Of a DNA stretch of 64,000 nucleotides, positions 34,530-46,510 are shown piece after piece. The translations under genes were made by a program, and so were the position numbers. Positions within the stretch are counted from its first letter, which is position 1. Each line of letters begins with the position of its first letter. The notes below the pieces were generated by a model, which saw only the letters and a program-made list of their open reading frames with translations, did no database searches and had not been told where the DNA came from. Source of the stretch: Flaveria trinervia (Eukaryota > Streptophyta > Magnoliopsida > Asterales > Asteraceae); contig CM046442.1 of NCBI GenBank assembly GCA_025506515.1, forward strand, positions 66,094,938 to 66,158,937, in the 5' to 3' direction.

Positions 34530-34543
34530 AACTCCCCCTTGGA
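34530..34543 (-). other. Element F: polypurine tract
   Basis: The minus strand reads CCAAGGGGGAGTT directly before the LTR start TGTAGAT. Confidence 0.8.
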
Positions 34544-34554
34544 CCAAGTTTACT

Positions 34555-36099
34555 CTATCGTCTAACATTCTTCACATGTTCTTGGAACTTCTTGTACTTC
34601 TCTTCTCTTGTGACTCCTGCGTGTATTTCAAATGCAAAGTAGAGCCTTATAACGTGTTGAAATTGAAAAGCTTGTAAAATGTCTTGCGTGTCATAGAACA
34701 GTGGCCTTTTGTATAAAGTATAGACATCTTCAGCCAACAAGTTAGTAAGCCACATTGTGTCAAATACCCTGATAGTCTCTATTTTCCCATCTCTGTTCAA
34801 AACTATGACCGCTTCTCCTGTCCTCCGGTCATAATACCACCATTCGAAGTGTTGAGTGAAGTCCTGAGGCATTTCCCGTAAGGGAATCTTAAGCATTGTG
34901 CGCGGAGAACTCCACTTCAACACTTCTTTAGGCTTTCCAAATATAGGATCAACTTCAGACTTATGAATGAACCTCTCAAGTTGTTGAGGTCTGAAGTTTA
35001 CCCATCTGGTGTGGTATTCCTTCTTCAATGCCGCCTCAAACCAACATGACATCTTTCTTGGATTAGCATACAGTAGATCTAAGCATGCCAGTCGTTTGAG
35101 CTTAAAACCAGGAAGAGTCTTCAGATCATGTGGATATCTAAAGTACTCAATCTCCTTTTCCCATTTCACAGCATAAACATCCAAATCTTCAAAATATGCC
35201 CATGCTATAATCTTGCCTAAAACTTTGTGATGTCTTTTGACTCGATAAAGCTTGGTGTAGGCATTTTGCTTTGGCGACACACATTGGGCTTTCATCTCTG
35301 CAAAACAAGCTGCCCATTCAACTTTCTTGATATCAACATTGTCATCCGAAGCTTGGCCTGTGCTTTCTTCTTTCTCTTTTTTTTCTGCATTTCATCCAAC
35401 TTCTCAAAAGTACCACTGCCAAACGTTTCACCCAAGTCGGGGATAACATGTCCTTCCGGGTTAGTGTATAGTGGATAGTGCTCTGCAGTGACATCCTCTA
35501 TCACTATTTCATCCACGTTTTTTAGCTCATCATCACTCACAACATCAACTTGTGGAGCATCTTTGACAAGCTCGTTAGGATTCAGTCTGAGCATTTCAGC
35601 GAGCTGCTCGTCTGTAAGATCATGTATAATCTCTCTTTCCTCTGGAGTGTAGCTCACAGATCTTCTGACAATCCCTTGCAAGTCAAGAATCATGGTAAGT
35701 TGAGTCTTAACTTGCTGAAGGGGAGCAACATCATATTCATCTCTCTATTGAGCTTCATCTGTTTGATTAAACATTAAGCACATCACACATAAATCATTAA
35801 CCAAGACATTTAAACATTCATAATCATTAATTACATTAATGTAATACATAATTCAAGTACAAAAATTTCGAATACAAAACATCTAATCATTACTTTTGCC
35901 TTGGTCAGTAGTCTCTTCATCTTGAGGAGCTGAGGACAAGGCTCCTTGATCTTGATTTCTTTTGGTCCGCCTCTCCTTAACTTATGGATTAGAGGCTGAT
36001 GCAGACGCATCACCTTCTCGATCATCCTCATCATTATCATCACCTCTTTTTCGGTTTCCACTTCCTCTTGCTCCCTCGTCATCACCATCACCTTCATCC

Positions 36100-36130
<31 letters not shown>

Positions 36131-36230
36131 CATCATCACCATCCTGATCTTTAACGGTTCACTCTTTGATCCCTTAAGCTTTAGTAATATCTTCTTATTT
36201 GATAGGATCAAATGTACCAATCTGTGATGA
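34555..36230 (-). pseudogene. Element F: accessory ORF (aORF), C-terminal part
   Basis: Two long open segments meet at 35292-35295. 35292-35693 is acidic and carries VDVVSDDELKNVDE and KKKRKKKAQAK. 34555-35295 is 246 codons of folded-looking sequence with HFEWWYYDRRTGEAV and FAFEIHAGVTREEKY, ending in a stop 25 bp from the polypurine tract. Further upstream (35900-36230) the frame holds an Asp run encoded by TCATCA repeats. The N-terminal part is at 52256-53862, on the other side of D and C. The better-kept C-terminal domain is the longest open stretch of any aORF here. Function unknown. Confidence 0.7.
36079..36143. repeat. TCATCA simple repeat
   Basis: An imperfect (TCA)n run with the purest part at about 36098-36130. 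On the minus strand it encodes a run of Asp inside the F aORF linker, so it is probably a slippage expansion of acidic codons. Confidence 0.9.
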
Positions 36231-36515
36231 TGTATGAACACAATTCAAAGAAATACAAACAAAGTATTCAAATAAAGCAAGATATCAACAAAATTCATAG
36301 TTTCATTAATATCAAGCAAAAACAATTACAAAGTAAGCAGTTCTAAATCTGTTCTAAAACAGTTGTTCTTCTCTACGCTCTACTAACTGCTACAAGTCTA
36401 AGCTATTTATAATGAAACACAAGGAACTAACAAATTACAAAACTAGTCCCTATACTATTACAATTAGTAAAAAGACACATAAAGACAACATGTTAATCTT
36501 TCTAGAGTACTAACA
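36231..36515 (-). repeat. Element D: 3' LTR, short (about 285 bp)
   Basis: The right end ACTAACA at 36515 is followed by the reversed polypurine tract ATACTCCCCCTAAG. The left end TGTATG at 36231 is an approximate match to the inverted terminus TGTTAG. The minus strand has TATAAATAG near 36405-36413. It interrupts the F aORF. No partner 5' LTR was found near 52200, so D has lost its 5' end. Confidence 0.65.
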
Positions 36516-36739
36516 ATACTCCCCCTAAGATTTACATGGTCTTCGGTCTTCAAAATCTTCAATCTTGTCTTCTTTTTATCTTTCCTTCAGCTTTATCTTT
36601 CAGTTTTCATCTTCACCTTTCATATTCTATCTTCTATCTTCAGCACTCAAAGAAATCTCTAGGTTCTTTTTGTTTTCAGAAAATTTTGAGTGTGAAAGAG
36701 AAACAAGTGTAAGTGTTCAATATATATTAAGTGAATTTT

Positions 36740-37140
36740 AGACACATGAGCACTGTTTGTGTGTATGAAACCCTAAAATTCACAAAATAATGAGATGTAT
36801 GAGCACTGGTTGTGCGTATGGACTCAGACGCATGAGTACTATACAGACACATAAGCACTGTTTAGGCACTTTTGCACTGTTCTGGAGCATTTGCACTGTT
36901 CAGCCGCATGAAGTTCCTGAAACGTCTAACACTAGATTAAAATCAGACTCATTATCACTGTTTAGGCGCATGGGTTTGTGTAAAACGCCCAAACACTTGG
37001 TTAAACTCATGGACTTATTGCAATTGTTTAGGCGCATGGGAATATGAACAACGCCTAAACACTTGTATAATTTCCTGAAAGTTCACCATGCTCCTATTTA
37101 GACGTATGAACACTATTTAGGCGCATGAGTTGACTTTGAG
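36740..37140. repeat. Element D: GGCGCATG motif array
   Basis: About ten imperfect copies of words such as TTTAGGCGCATG, GACGCATGAG and GCATGAGCACTG are scattered over 400 bp. I do not see this word in the D LTR. Confidence 0.7.
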
Positions 37141-38704
37141 TTGACTTTGATGAGTCTTACATTTGTGTTTTTCAAAATTCTTCACCTGCACACTGTTTAA
37201 ACATATTAGTAATATTTCATACTAATAATTAAACATTTTAAGCATATTTTTGAATTTCCCAAAATTTACCTTTTAGTCCCTCAATTTTGAACTTTTTACA
37301 TTTTGCACACTCAAATTTAGTTTTTAACAATTTTAATTCTTCACTTGTTGTTTAACTTTTTAAAATTTATCTTTCCCTTCATTTTAGTCTCAAAACATAA
37401 TCAAATATCTAATTTTCAACTTTTGAAAGAAGCATTTCCACTTGCAAATTTATATAGGTTCATATTATCATTTTCAAAAGTTACATTATCAAACTCACAT
37501 ACACTTTGAACATATAGCATCATCCGTTCAATTCAACATTTTAACTTTGATTTTGATTTTCTGAGAAAAACTCTTCCATTTATTACTCCCCCTAAACTTT
37601 TAAGTTTGAACAACTTATAAGTTTCCTAAGGTAACATAATAAGATCACACATCTCATTGTTACATTGCCTTCACACACAGAAAACATGCATAAAATCAAA
37701 ATGAAAGCAGAATCAAAATCTAGTATAAACAAAAGAATTAATGTCTGCAGTGAGATCATATCAATGAAGATTAGCACATTAAAATAAAAAAAAAATGAAT
37801 ACTCATAGACAATGAATAAATCCTGATAAAGTGTGTTCCAGGTCAGGGATATCACAGCAAAGGAGACACAAGAGCTAAGGACAGAAAATGAGTGTTTTTG
37901 ACAAAATATCAACTCACTTACTTTTTCAATTCTTGGATTGTTTAGGGTATATTAGATATGACATGATGTAATTCATATAGAGACTTAGAGAGCTCAACTA
38001 TCATTAAGACATGCAAGAAAGAACACATACTTAACTTATTACCTGAAACATATGTATAACCAGAGCTCATGTTACTTAAATGAATAGAGAATGATCATGG
38101 ATAGCCATTTGATCAACTCTAACTATCCATTTGAATAGATTGTGCACCTTGGCATCTTTTGCATCAAATAGAAAATCCAGGTCTGTGATGACTTACAACA
38201 AAGGATATCTCAGCACTTTAGGTCTATGATGACTCATAACAAAGAAGTGATATGATGCTTGTAACAGATCTCATGATTAATCACATCACCATCAGGTGTG
38301 AGTGGTGAACTTAAAAAGCAATCAATCTGATAAGCCAATACATCTCAAAAGTACTCCGATGAATACACTCAAGCATAAAGATTTAGTGTAATCACAAGAA
38401 TTTACTTTTTTAGTATAGTAGCATGATATTGTCTACACATCATGTCTGATCATGTCAGACTTTATTAATGAGTGAAATATGCAACTGATCTCACTAATGT
38501 ACTATCATTCCACATATTGCATAAATAGATTCTTTTCTAAAACTAAAATGATAATTAGAAAAAGACTCTATTTTTGGAGTTTTGATTTATACTTTTGTAT
38601 TTGGTTTTTCTAAGAAAAGAAAAATAAACACATACACACAAAATACAAACAGAAAATTAACATTGAGAGGATCACTTTTGATGATCTTTTAATTTAGAGA
38701 GTTC

Positions 38705-38709
38705 ACATA
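38705..38709. other. C: target-site duplication, left copy
   Basis: ACATA, repeated exactly at 49672-49676. Removing C restores the D RNase H end reading GLINHM. Confidence 0.97.
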
Positions 38710-39506
38710 TGCAGGATCATTGAAGGGTGTGAGTTACAACACAACAAGACAAAGAGGAGATTAACCAAACTTTAATCAAATAGTAAACTGGATTAACCAA
38801 TATAAGACACTAAGAACACAAGTAATGTAGAAGACAGAACATAAAGAACACAAGTGTATGGTTTTCAAGAATGTAGTATATTGCTTTCTCTATGTTCTAT
38901 TACAAGTGTTACAAAGCATATTAGAAAGATACAAGAACATGAGATACTTATACAACATCCTATAGCCGGCTATACTTTGAAAGCCAGCCGGATACAATTG
39001 ACTAGACACAAACAAAATCAATTGTAGAGTCAAAAGGTAGATTGCCTTTGACTAGTGACTATGACATGCCATAGCTCACATCCTTATCTATTACAAAAAT
39101 GATAAAGTACATAAAGTAGAAAGTTACAGACTCAAGACCTCAATGTACAGTTACCAAAAGCATGGACCTGTTCACCAAACCATGTTAGTTGGTGACTTGC
39201 AGAGTTGCAGCGGAAAGGTGTCCAGCTTTATGGAACAATACATCAGATAAAGCATGTTACTAAAAGTATTCGGAAGAAATCTATCTTCATGAACTTGAAG
39301 CTTCGGAAGACTTTGTCTCTGAGGCTTCGGAAGACTTCATCTTTGGCTTTGGAAGATGTTGGTCTTGGCTTTGGAAGATTTCACACTTAGAGTATTTCTG
39401 TTGCACATGTGAAACTTCCGAAGCATTCCACTTCAATGCACTTGTGCAGCATGCAGGAAAGACTAAAGATGTTTAGGTTGCATCAGCCTCTTCATTAATC
39501 TCTACA
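38710..39506 (-). repeat. C: 3' LTR
   Basis: 797 bp; the minus strand runs from TGTAGAGATT to GATCCTGCA. CTTCGGAAG / CTTTGGAAG copies lie at about 39260-39425, upstream (minus strand) of GTATAAG at 38947-38953. Two of the CTTCGGAAG words have become CTTTGGAAG here compared with the 5' LTR. Confidence 0.95.
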
Positions 39507-39520
39507 AACTCCCCCTAGGC
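39507..39520 (-). other. C: polypurine tract
   Basis: The minus strand reads GCCTAGGGGGAGTT directly before the LTR. Confidence 0.9.
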
Positions 39521-39547
39521 TGATGCTACCAAAACACTTAGAAAACT

Positions 39548-42500
39548 TTAGATATTAATAGTCCTCATTAGGATGATCACCATTCCTTTCTTCATAAGAT
39601 GATCAGGATCCTTCAGGCTGTCAAAGTGTCTTCTCATGTCAAAGAGGTCATGGAGAGGCAACTGAAACATATCTTGCTATGTATAAATGTCTTCAATGCC
39701 TTGATCTCTAATAACATGCCACCTTTCTGGATTTGTGGTGTATGTCCAAAAAAAGACGGGTCTTCCTGATGCAAGAGGAGCTACTAAAGTTGGAGTTGGT
39801 TGAGCATCCTCTGGCTACACATCCTCAGGTTGTTCTGATTCATCCTGAAGTTCAGAAGGGGATGCAAGCTTCTTCTTCTTCATAGACTTTGGTTTAGAAG
39901 CCATCCTCTTCTTTCTCTTTCCAAATTTTAACTGAGAAGACTGGCCTGCAGCACCATATTGATCTCTGTTGTCTGTCTCGGTTGGGACTTCCTCTCTCTC
40001 AGGCTCAGAAGGAGAAGGAGGTTGACCCTGCTGTGAATCAGAAGATGAAGCTTGCTGAGTCTCAGCAGGAGGTCCAGGTTGTGTTGTCTCTGGTTGTTCA
40101 ACCTTAACCTCCACTTTAGGTGGGGCCTGACTTGGAGTGGAGTGTAAGTCAGTGAGCACTCCACTCTTAATCTTCTGCTTGATTACCCTGATATGCTCAT
40201 CCATAGTGGATAGAGACATGGGTCCAAGTCTCCTTCCGGAGAATCCATACAGCTTCAAGAAGCTCATCATCCTCTGCCTCTCAGCAGACTTCTTCATGCT
40301 CTTTTGGATGATGGCTCTTGACTTTGCAGCTTCTTCCCTCATTTTCTTCTTTGTTGTCTTTCTTTCATTGACTAACTTAAGCTCAAGTTGTTTTAAATAC
40401 TCAAACTCAACATAGTCATAAGGTAAGGGAAGGAGTGCACCTACCTGATAGAGACCTGTGGCGCTCAGGTAGTTAATCATCTTGATTTTGTCTTCTTCCT
40501 TATCTACCTGAGGTTCTTGTTGAACCACGTCCTCTTGTTCAGGGCTTTCTTGAACTGGTGAGAGGGTAGGCATACCTCTGTACAGTCTTTTTCTTTTTGC
40601 TTTGACCTGTACCAGGAGTTCTACATCTTCTGCCTCCTTCTTCTCTCTTGACCATTCTAGATTAACCAGCTCATTCAATTCATCCAAGGGGAGAGAAATG
40701 ATATTATCTATGTCATAGTTCCTAGTCTGTAGATAGTTGACCCTGACTACCCTAACTCATCATTCTGAGTATCTGGTCTGGGGGCAGCCCTGATTGCAGA
40801 CTCCATGAGTCTTGGAGACTCAGTAGAGGAACCTTCTCCCCTTAGCCTCCTTTTCCTCTCTCTCTCTCTCCTCCTTAATCTCCTCAGATGTCATTTTTCT
40901 TTTCCCTTGTCACTCACAGACCTTTGTGACTCAGGGTGGAGAGAGCTTTGGCCTTCATTGCTCGTTGCATCATCTGAGCTCAGGCCAGAAGAGGTTGAGA
41001 AGCACCTTCACCAGCAGGTGTCTCAGAAGGAATATGGATCTCTGCAGTAGTTGGAGATGATGAGACAGGGCTCTCAGGTTCTATCACTGGGCCTTCAGTC
41101 AAGGTTTCCCCTATGAAGCTAATCTTAGGGTCTGCCTCAACATCCAGTTGACCGATGAAATTGCCTGATTGCCTTAGTCTCCTTCTTCGGCTGAACTCTG
41201 CAATGATCCTATCTTGGATTCTTTTAGCCAGTCTGTCAGCTTGTCTTGATTGGCTTGGGTTGACAAATGGCATGTTGACTAGATCTAGACCTTCATAGTA
41301 GTCCAAGTTCTGAAAATTAAAGACTTCTTGATGTCCTTGAACTCTTATGATGATGAGGGCCTTCCAGTTGTTGTCATACCTCCATCCAATGATGTGATTG
41401 AAGGATGATTAAGGTGACATAGCCCTTGGTATCCCATCCTCAAACAGACTCTGTATGAAGGAGTCTGTGTAGTCCACATCAATGTGAACTAGAGGAGGTT
41501 GCTGAGAATGCACAGTTGCAAGTGAGTATGGTGAGTCCTCAATGTCCATTCTCTCAAATCCCTTCATCTTAATCACAAGAATCACTAGGGGTGGAGAAGA
41601 TTGGACCAGAGTCATTTCTCTCATGACCAGTTCTAAGTTCTTGGCCACTGGATTTCCTCTACTTACTGGCAGTCTCAGTTGAGATGTCAGTAGGCTAAGT
41701 TGCCATGGTTGAGGTCTTAATGATGTAATCACTTGCAGAAGTGGGAGCCTCTTCCATATGGACATCCTGAACAGGTTCAGGAGTGTCCACCTCAGTTGTA
41801 GGTGACTGATGTGGGATAGATGTAGGAGACTCAGGATTATTCATCTTTCTTTGAGTAGGGGAAAAGAAGAGAGACTCATTATACTCACTGAAACCTAGAT
41901 CTTCATCAGTATAGAAGTCAAGGTTGGGAATTGGTTGGTTGAGGTCTATAGGCTGAGGATGGTAACTGTCCCCTGAAGGTTGATCACTTTAGTGTTGAGA
42001 CTCAGAGTGTTGGCTTAAAGTAGTAGGGCTAATGAGCTCATCAGGCTGATCATGAGGAACCTAAGCACTGATTCTTGAAAAGATGGGAGTGGTCTGCTCC
42101 TCAAGAGAAGTGGAGCTCCATTACCACTTCTTCTGGTATGGGTGAGTATATGGGAGCCTCCACAGACTGAATAGTCTGAGCAGGGGTTCGTTTGGATTTT
42201 CTTTGGTAGGTGATGGAGATTTGAGGCTGTGTAGGTGGTTGGAAAGTAGCAGGTGTGGGTTCAACACTACCTTGTACTGCTAGGTTGTCACCTTGAGCAA
42301 TGAGCTCTAACATTTTTGGGACTAGGGCTGTTTCTACCCCAGAGAATCCAATAGTGGACTTTCTGAGTGTTTTAAAGATGTCGGGCTTCATCTATCCCAA
42401 TTTAAGAATGTTACCTGTTTCCCAGTTATGTGAGCCCAATTCACAGTTAAGAATGTACTGGACATATCTAGGAAACATGTAATACTCTAAGGAGTCTAAA

Positions 42501-43078
42501 TTAGCAAGCAAATTTGTATAAACAAACTGAGAGTACCTGAATTTGACCCCTTGAACCATTCCATGGACTATGAAGGAGAGATCTTCAGAAATCTAGTCCC
42601 ATCCACCATGCTTGTTTGATAAGCTGTGAATGACCACATGGAGCAGGAATCTCCATTTGGATGAGACCTTCCCTTTCCTGAAGATCTTTACAGAGAAATC
42701 TTCCTCATACCCCATCTGCGCAAAGGAATGATTTACAGCTTCCTTTGGGAAGAACACCACACCTTCTTCATTATCTAGCTAAAGATGTTGGTTGACAATG
42801 GCCAGAGTGACGAAGATTGTTCTCCCCTGCACTGTGGCAGACAGTGCCTTCTCCCCGTCCATAATGTCCTCTTGGCTGGTCTTCCAGAATTCAAGCAACT
42901 AACCCTCATAGAATGGAGGATCAATGGTTAGGGAGGTGAAGTAGTTGGACAGAGACAAGAAATGGCAAACCTCTAAGAAATGAGGATCTTTTTCAGAGCA
43001 TAACAGAGCAACTTGATTGTGTTGTCTGTGTAGCTGCATGGTAAAGTTGTGATCAATTCTGAGAGCAAGGTTAGCCAT
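39548..43078 (-). pseudogene. C: accessory ORF (aORF), about 1,175 codons, interrupted mainly by TAG
   Basis: The ATG at 43078 (MANLALRIDHNFTM, context TTACAATGGC) is the first after the TATA box. The N-terminal 230 codons carry the domain seen in A and F: AVNHSFAQMGYEEDF, SSKWRFLLHVVIHSLS, YMFPRYVQYIL. Then come a Pro/Ser/Gln linker, a 290-codon open block (39815-40687) with Lys-rich coils and the basic stretches GKRKKRM and KKKKLASP, and a C-terminal block RPVFFWTYTTNPERW (about 39740) ending in TAA at 39548-39550. In-frame TAG codons at 42899, 42779, 42593, 42392, 39815 and 39677 (low coordinates) stand where the context suggests Gln. A pair of frameshifts (one near 42125) shifts the middle third. 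Confidence 0.75.
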
Positions 43079-43796
43079 TGTAAGGTAGCTTAGAGATGAA
43101 GAAGAAAGAAAGAAAGAAATTTCAGAGAGAAATTTGGGTTTTTAGGTTTGGAGGAAGAGCAGATGAAAGAAGAGGGGGAAACAGTTGGGTTTATATGAGA
43201 GAGGGATTTGTGATAAAGTTTAATGAAAGAGGATAAACTTTGAAATCCGGATGTCGGTCCCACCTCTGAAAAAATAGTTTACTTTTTGCTCAAAAAGTAG
43301 TTTTCTTGGAAGTCAAAAAGCTTCCGAAGGTTGATTATCTTTGGAAGTTTTAATGAAAAAGCTTCCAAAGCTAAAATGACTTCGGAAGAATTTCCCGAGA
43401 GTATTTGATGATTTTGCTTCAGAAGAAAAAATTAAGACTTGAGTGCTTTATATAGAGATCAACAAAGCTTCCGAGAGTTAATTTTTGCTTCGGAAGGAAA
43501 AGGTCCTTGAAAATAAGTAAGTGTCTAAGATAACTATTTAAGCTTCAGAAGATAAAATTGAAATCTCTTCCGAAGGTAAATTTCTTAGACTGTTAAATAT
43601 TTTGGAGGTATGATTTTCTTCCGAAGTTAAAATGCATAACTTCCGAAGTATACAATCATCAATTATCTAAGGAAAGTCTTCAGAGAAAGAGTTTTTTTTA
43701 ATCCAAGGAAAATATGAGCTTATGAAGATGATGGACTAGACAACTCAGAACACACATTTTTTTTAAGAAATAATAAGAATTAGTTTTAAGAAAAAT
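43079..43796 (-). promoter_or_regulatory. C: internal promoter for the aORF, with CTTCGGAAG array
   Basis: This spacer between the pol stop (43797) and the aORF ATG holds at least eight CTTCCGAAG / CTTCGGAAG-type words at about 43315-43680. Then (minus strand) CATATAAAC with its TATA core at 43190-43196, and a strongly pyrimidine-rich leader (TTTCTTTCTTTC) of about 110 nt with no ATG. The same word is the repeated element of the C LTR. Confidence 0.72.
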
Positions 43797-46510
43797 TTAC
43801 TCAAGGTTGATCATCCCAATAGCTGATATTAGATATTTAAATCTTTGTTCATCAAAAGCTTTTGTAAACAAATCAGCATATTGTTCATCTGTATGAACGT
43901 TGACTAGTTTAATAAATCCCTTTTCATAATTATCTCTTATTAGATGATACCTAATATTGATGTGCTTTGTTCTTGAGTGCTGCACAGGATTCTCTGTAAT
44001 TGAGATGGCACTGTTGTTGTCTATGTGGATTGGAGTCTCCTTGAAATTTAACCCATAGTCTAGCATTTGATTCGGAATCCAAAGCACTTGAGCACAGCAG
44101 CTAGCGGCAGTAATGTATTCAGCTTCAGCAGTTGATGCAGAGACACAGGATTGTTTCTTGCATTGCCATGAGACAACCCTTCCACCAAGAAATTGACATC
44201 CCCCACATGTAGACTTTGCAGTCATATTGCAACCACCATAATCACTATCTGTATAAGCATACAGATTGAAGTCAGAATTCTTGGGATACCATAGACCAAG
44301 TGTTGATGCACCTTTGAGGTATCTTAGAATCCTTTTGATAGTGATAAGGTGAGACATCTTAGGGTTGGCTTGATATCTTGCACAGATGCATGTAGCAAAC
44401 ATGATAACAGGCCTGCTAGCAGTAAGATACATAAAAGACCCAATCATAGCCCTGTATAAGTGTTCATCTACACACTCCCCCTCAAGATTAGGACCAAGGG
44501 AGTGGTTTCTGGCTATGGGTGTCTTAGCAATCTTACAGTCAGTCATATTGAACCTTTTGAGTATGTCTTGAACATACTTTGACTGACTTATGAAGATGCC
44601 ATCTTCAACTTGCTTCACTTGAATTCCCATAAAGAAATTGAGTTCCCCCATGGCACTCATTTCAAATCTGTCTTTCATCAGCTTCTCAAAGTCTTTGCAG
44701 AGCTTTGGATTAGTTGAACTAAAGATGATGTCATCTACATATACTTGAACTAGAAATATGTCTTTTCCTTGTCCTTTGATGAAGAGAGTTCCATCTATAG
44801 TACCTCTCTTGTATCCATGTTTATAGAGATACTCAGACAGTGTTTCATACCACTTCTTGGGTGCCTGATGTAACTCATAGAGAGCTTTATCAAGCTTGCA
44901 GACATAATCAGGATGATCAGGATCTACGAAACCAGGTGGTTGTTTAACATAACCTCTTCATCTATCACTCCATATAAAACGGCACATTTCACATCAAGTT
45001 GAATGACCTTGAAGTTCTTGGATGCAGCAAATGCCAGGAATATCCTAACAGCTTCTAATCTTGCCACTGGAACAAAGACATCAGTGTAGTCAATCCCTTC
45101 TTCTTGTGTGTATCCTTGAACAACCAGTCTAGCTTTGTTCTTGATGATGATGCCTCTATCATCTTTCTTGTTCCTAAATACCTATTTGGTTCCTATGGTA
45201 GTCTTCCCAAAAGGAAGAGGACAAAGGTTCCAAACTTTCTGTCTTTTGAATTGAAGCAGCTCTTGTTGCATAGCTTCAACCCAACTTCCATCCTTTAGAG
45301 TTTCCTCAACTTTCTTTGGGTCTATCTAGGATAGAAAACAATAGTGAAGACAAACATTTGCTTCATGGGTTTGTCCTCTTGTCTTTACCCCGGAGACAAC
45401 ATCTCCAATGATGTTTGTGGTAGGATGAGACTTGTGGATTCTAAGCTGAGGAATCACAGCAAGTTGTTGAGAAAGATCTAAATTAGAAAAATTTAGATCT
45501 GGCATAGATGTTTCTCCCACCATATCAGCACACTTTTCAAGTGAAACTTGATCCAAGCAGTGTGTGACATCATTGATGTTCTCATCTATGGTATGGTTAG
45601 TGGCATCAAGAAATTCTTGGTCACTGTCACCATCACCATTGTTGCCTTCCACAGTTGAGGTGTTCTTATCTGGTTGTAGAGCCTCTGAGCTGGAATTTGA
45701 AGGCAAACCAGATGTATCAGCTGAATTTGTCATTGTTGTGCTGATAGAAACCTCATTTGTAGAAGTAGTTCCAACTGGAGCTGAAGATGTATGACTTGAA
45801 GGTCTTCCTAACTCAAATCTTGGGTCAGAATCACCTGTATTTAAATTTTCTGCATATCCTAAAACATTCTCACAAGATTTGTTAAAACAGTTGGTAACCA
45901 AATCAAGATCAAATAGCCAATCTGGACCAAAACCAGCAACACATGGTGTGTGTTCATTGAAGGTCACATTGGTTGACTCCTCAACTATTCTAGTTCTAAG
46001 ATTGTACACTCTATAAGCCTTAGCTTGTGAAGAATATCCAATAAAGTGTCCATCATCTGATTTCTCAGCAAACTTAGCAATTTGTTCTTTGGTATTTAAG
46101 ATGGTGCAAGAACATCCAAATGACCTGAGAAAACCAATGAAAGGTTTTCTCTTGTGCCAAAGTTCATAAGGAGTCTTGCCATGAGTCTTAACTACTAAAA
46201 CTCTGTTCTGCACATAGCAGGCAGTGTTGACTGCCTCTGCCCAGTAGGTGATAGGCAGTTTAGAGTCTGACAACATGGTTCTTGCAGCTTCAATCAGTGT
46301 CCTGTTTCTCCACTCAGCAACACCATTTTGCTGAGGAGTCCTGGGAGCACTAATTGTCTTGCAATACCTTTTTCATCACAAAATGTATCAAGGGTTTGGT
46401 TATTGAATTCTGTTCCTTGATCACATCTTATGATTTTGACCTTGTGATCAGACTGATTCTCAATCTTTAACATGAACTTCTTCAGAATCTCAAGAGTCTC
46501 ATCCTTAGTT
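43797..46510 (-). pseudogene. pol: C: pol with protease and half of integrase deleted
   Basis: The minus strand begins inside integrase at FLRTKDETLEILKKF (46510). It keeps CDQGTEF (about 46430) and the last catalytic region (EWRNRTLIEAAR, about 46290), then the integrase C-terminus (45900-46276). RT follows (45300-44680, with YVDDI near 44735) and a 293-codon open RT end plus RNase H (43797-44678: DSDYGGC, AEAEYITAAS, QYADLFTKAF, GMINLE stop). Protease, the pre-integrase zinc domain and the first catalytic Asp of integrase are missing. Confidence 0.88.

Larger units (their letters stand above)
36516..38709 (-). other. Element D: 3' non-coding region
   Basis: 2.2 kb of AT-rich minus-strand sequence between the pol end (38709, continuing at 49672) and the polypurine tract. 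I see no convincing gene. It contains a motif array at about 36740-37140 and a TATA-like TATATATT at 36721-36728, the layout that precedes the aORF in other families, but no aORF follows: only about 200 bp remain before the polypurine tract. From 37200 to 38700 I see nothing but AT-rich sequence with poor-complexity T and A runs. Confidence 0.55.

Noticed and set aside
35962..36147. + strand Ser-rich frame
   Set aside because: It is the complement of the TCATCA repeat that encodes Asp in the F aORF on the minus strand.
36226..36230. GATGA as the target duplication of D
   Set aside because: The right-hand end of D is truncated inside gag, so no second copy can be matched, and the LTR edge itself is uncertain by several bases.
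37592..37912. Hydrophobic 106-codon minus-strand frame in D
   Set aside because: It is AT-rich non-coding sequence; Phe/Leu/Ile richness follows from T runs, with no start context or relatives in the window.
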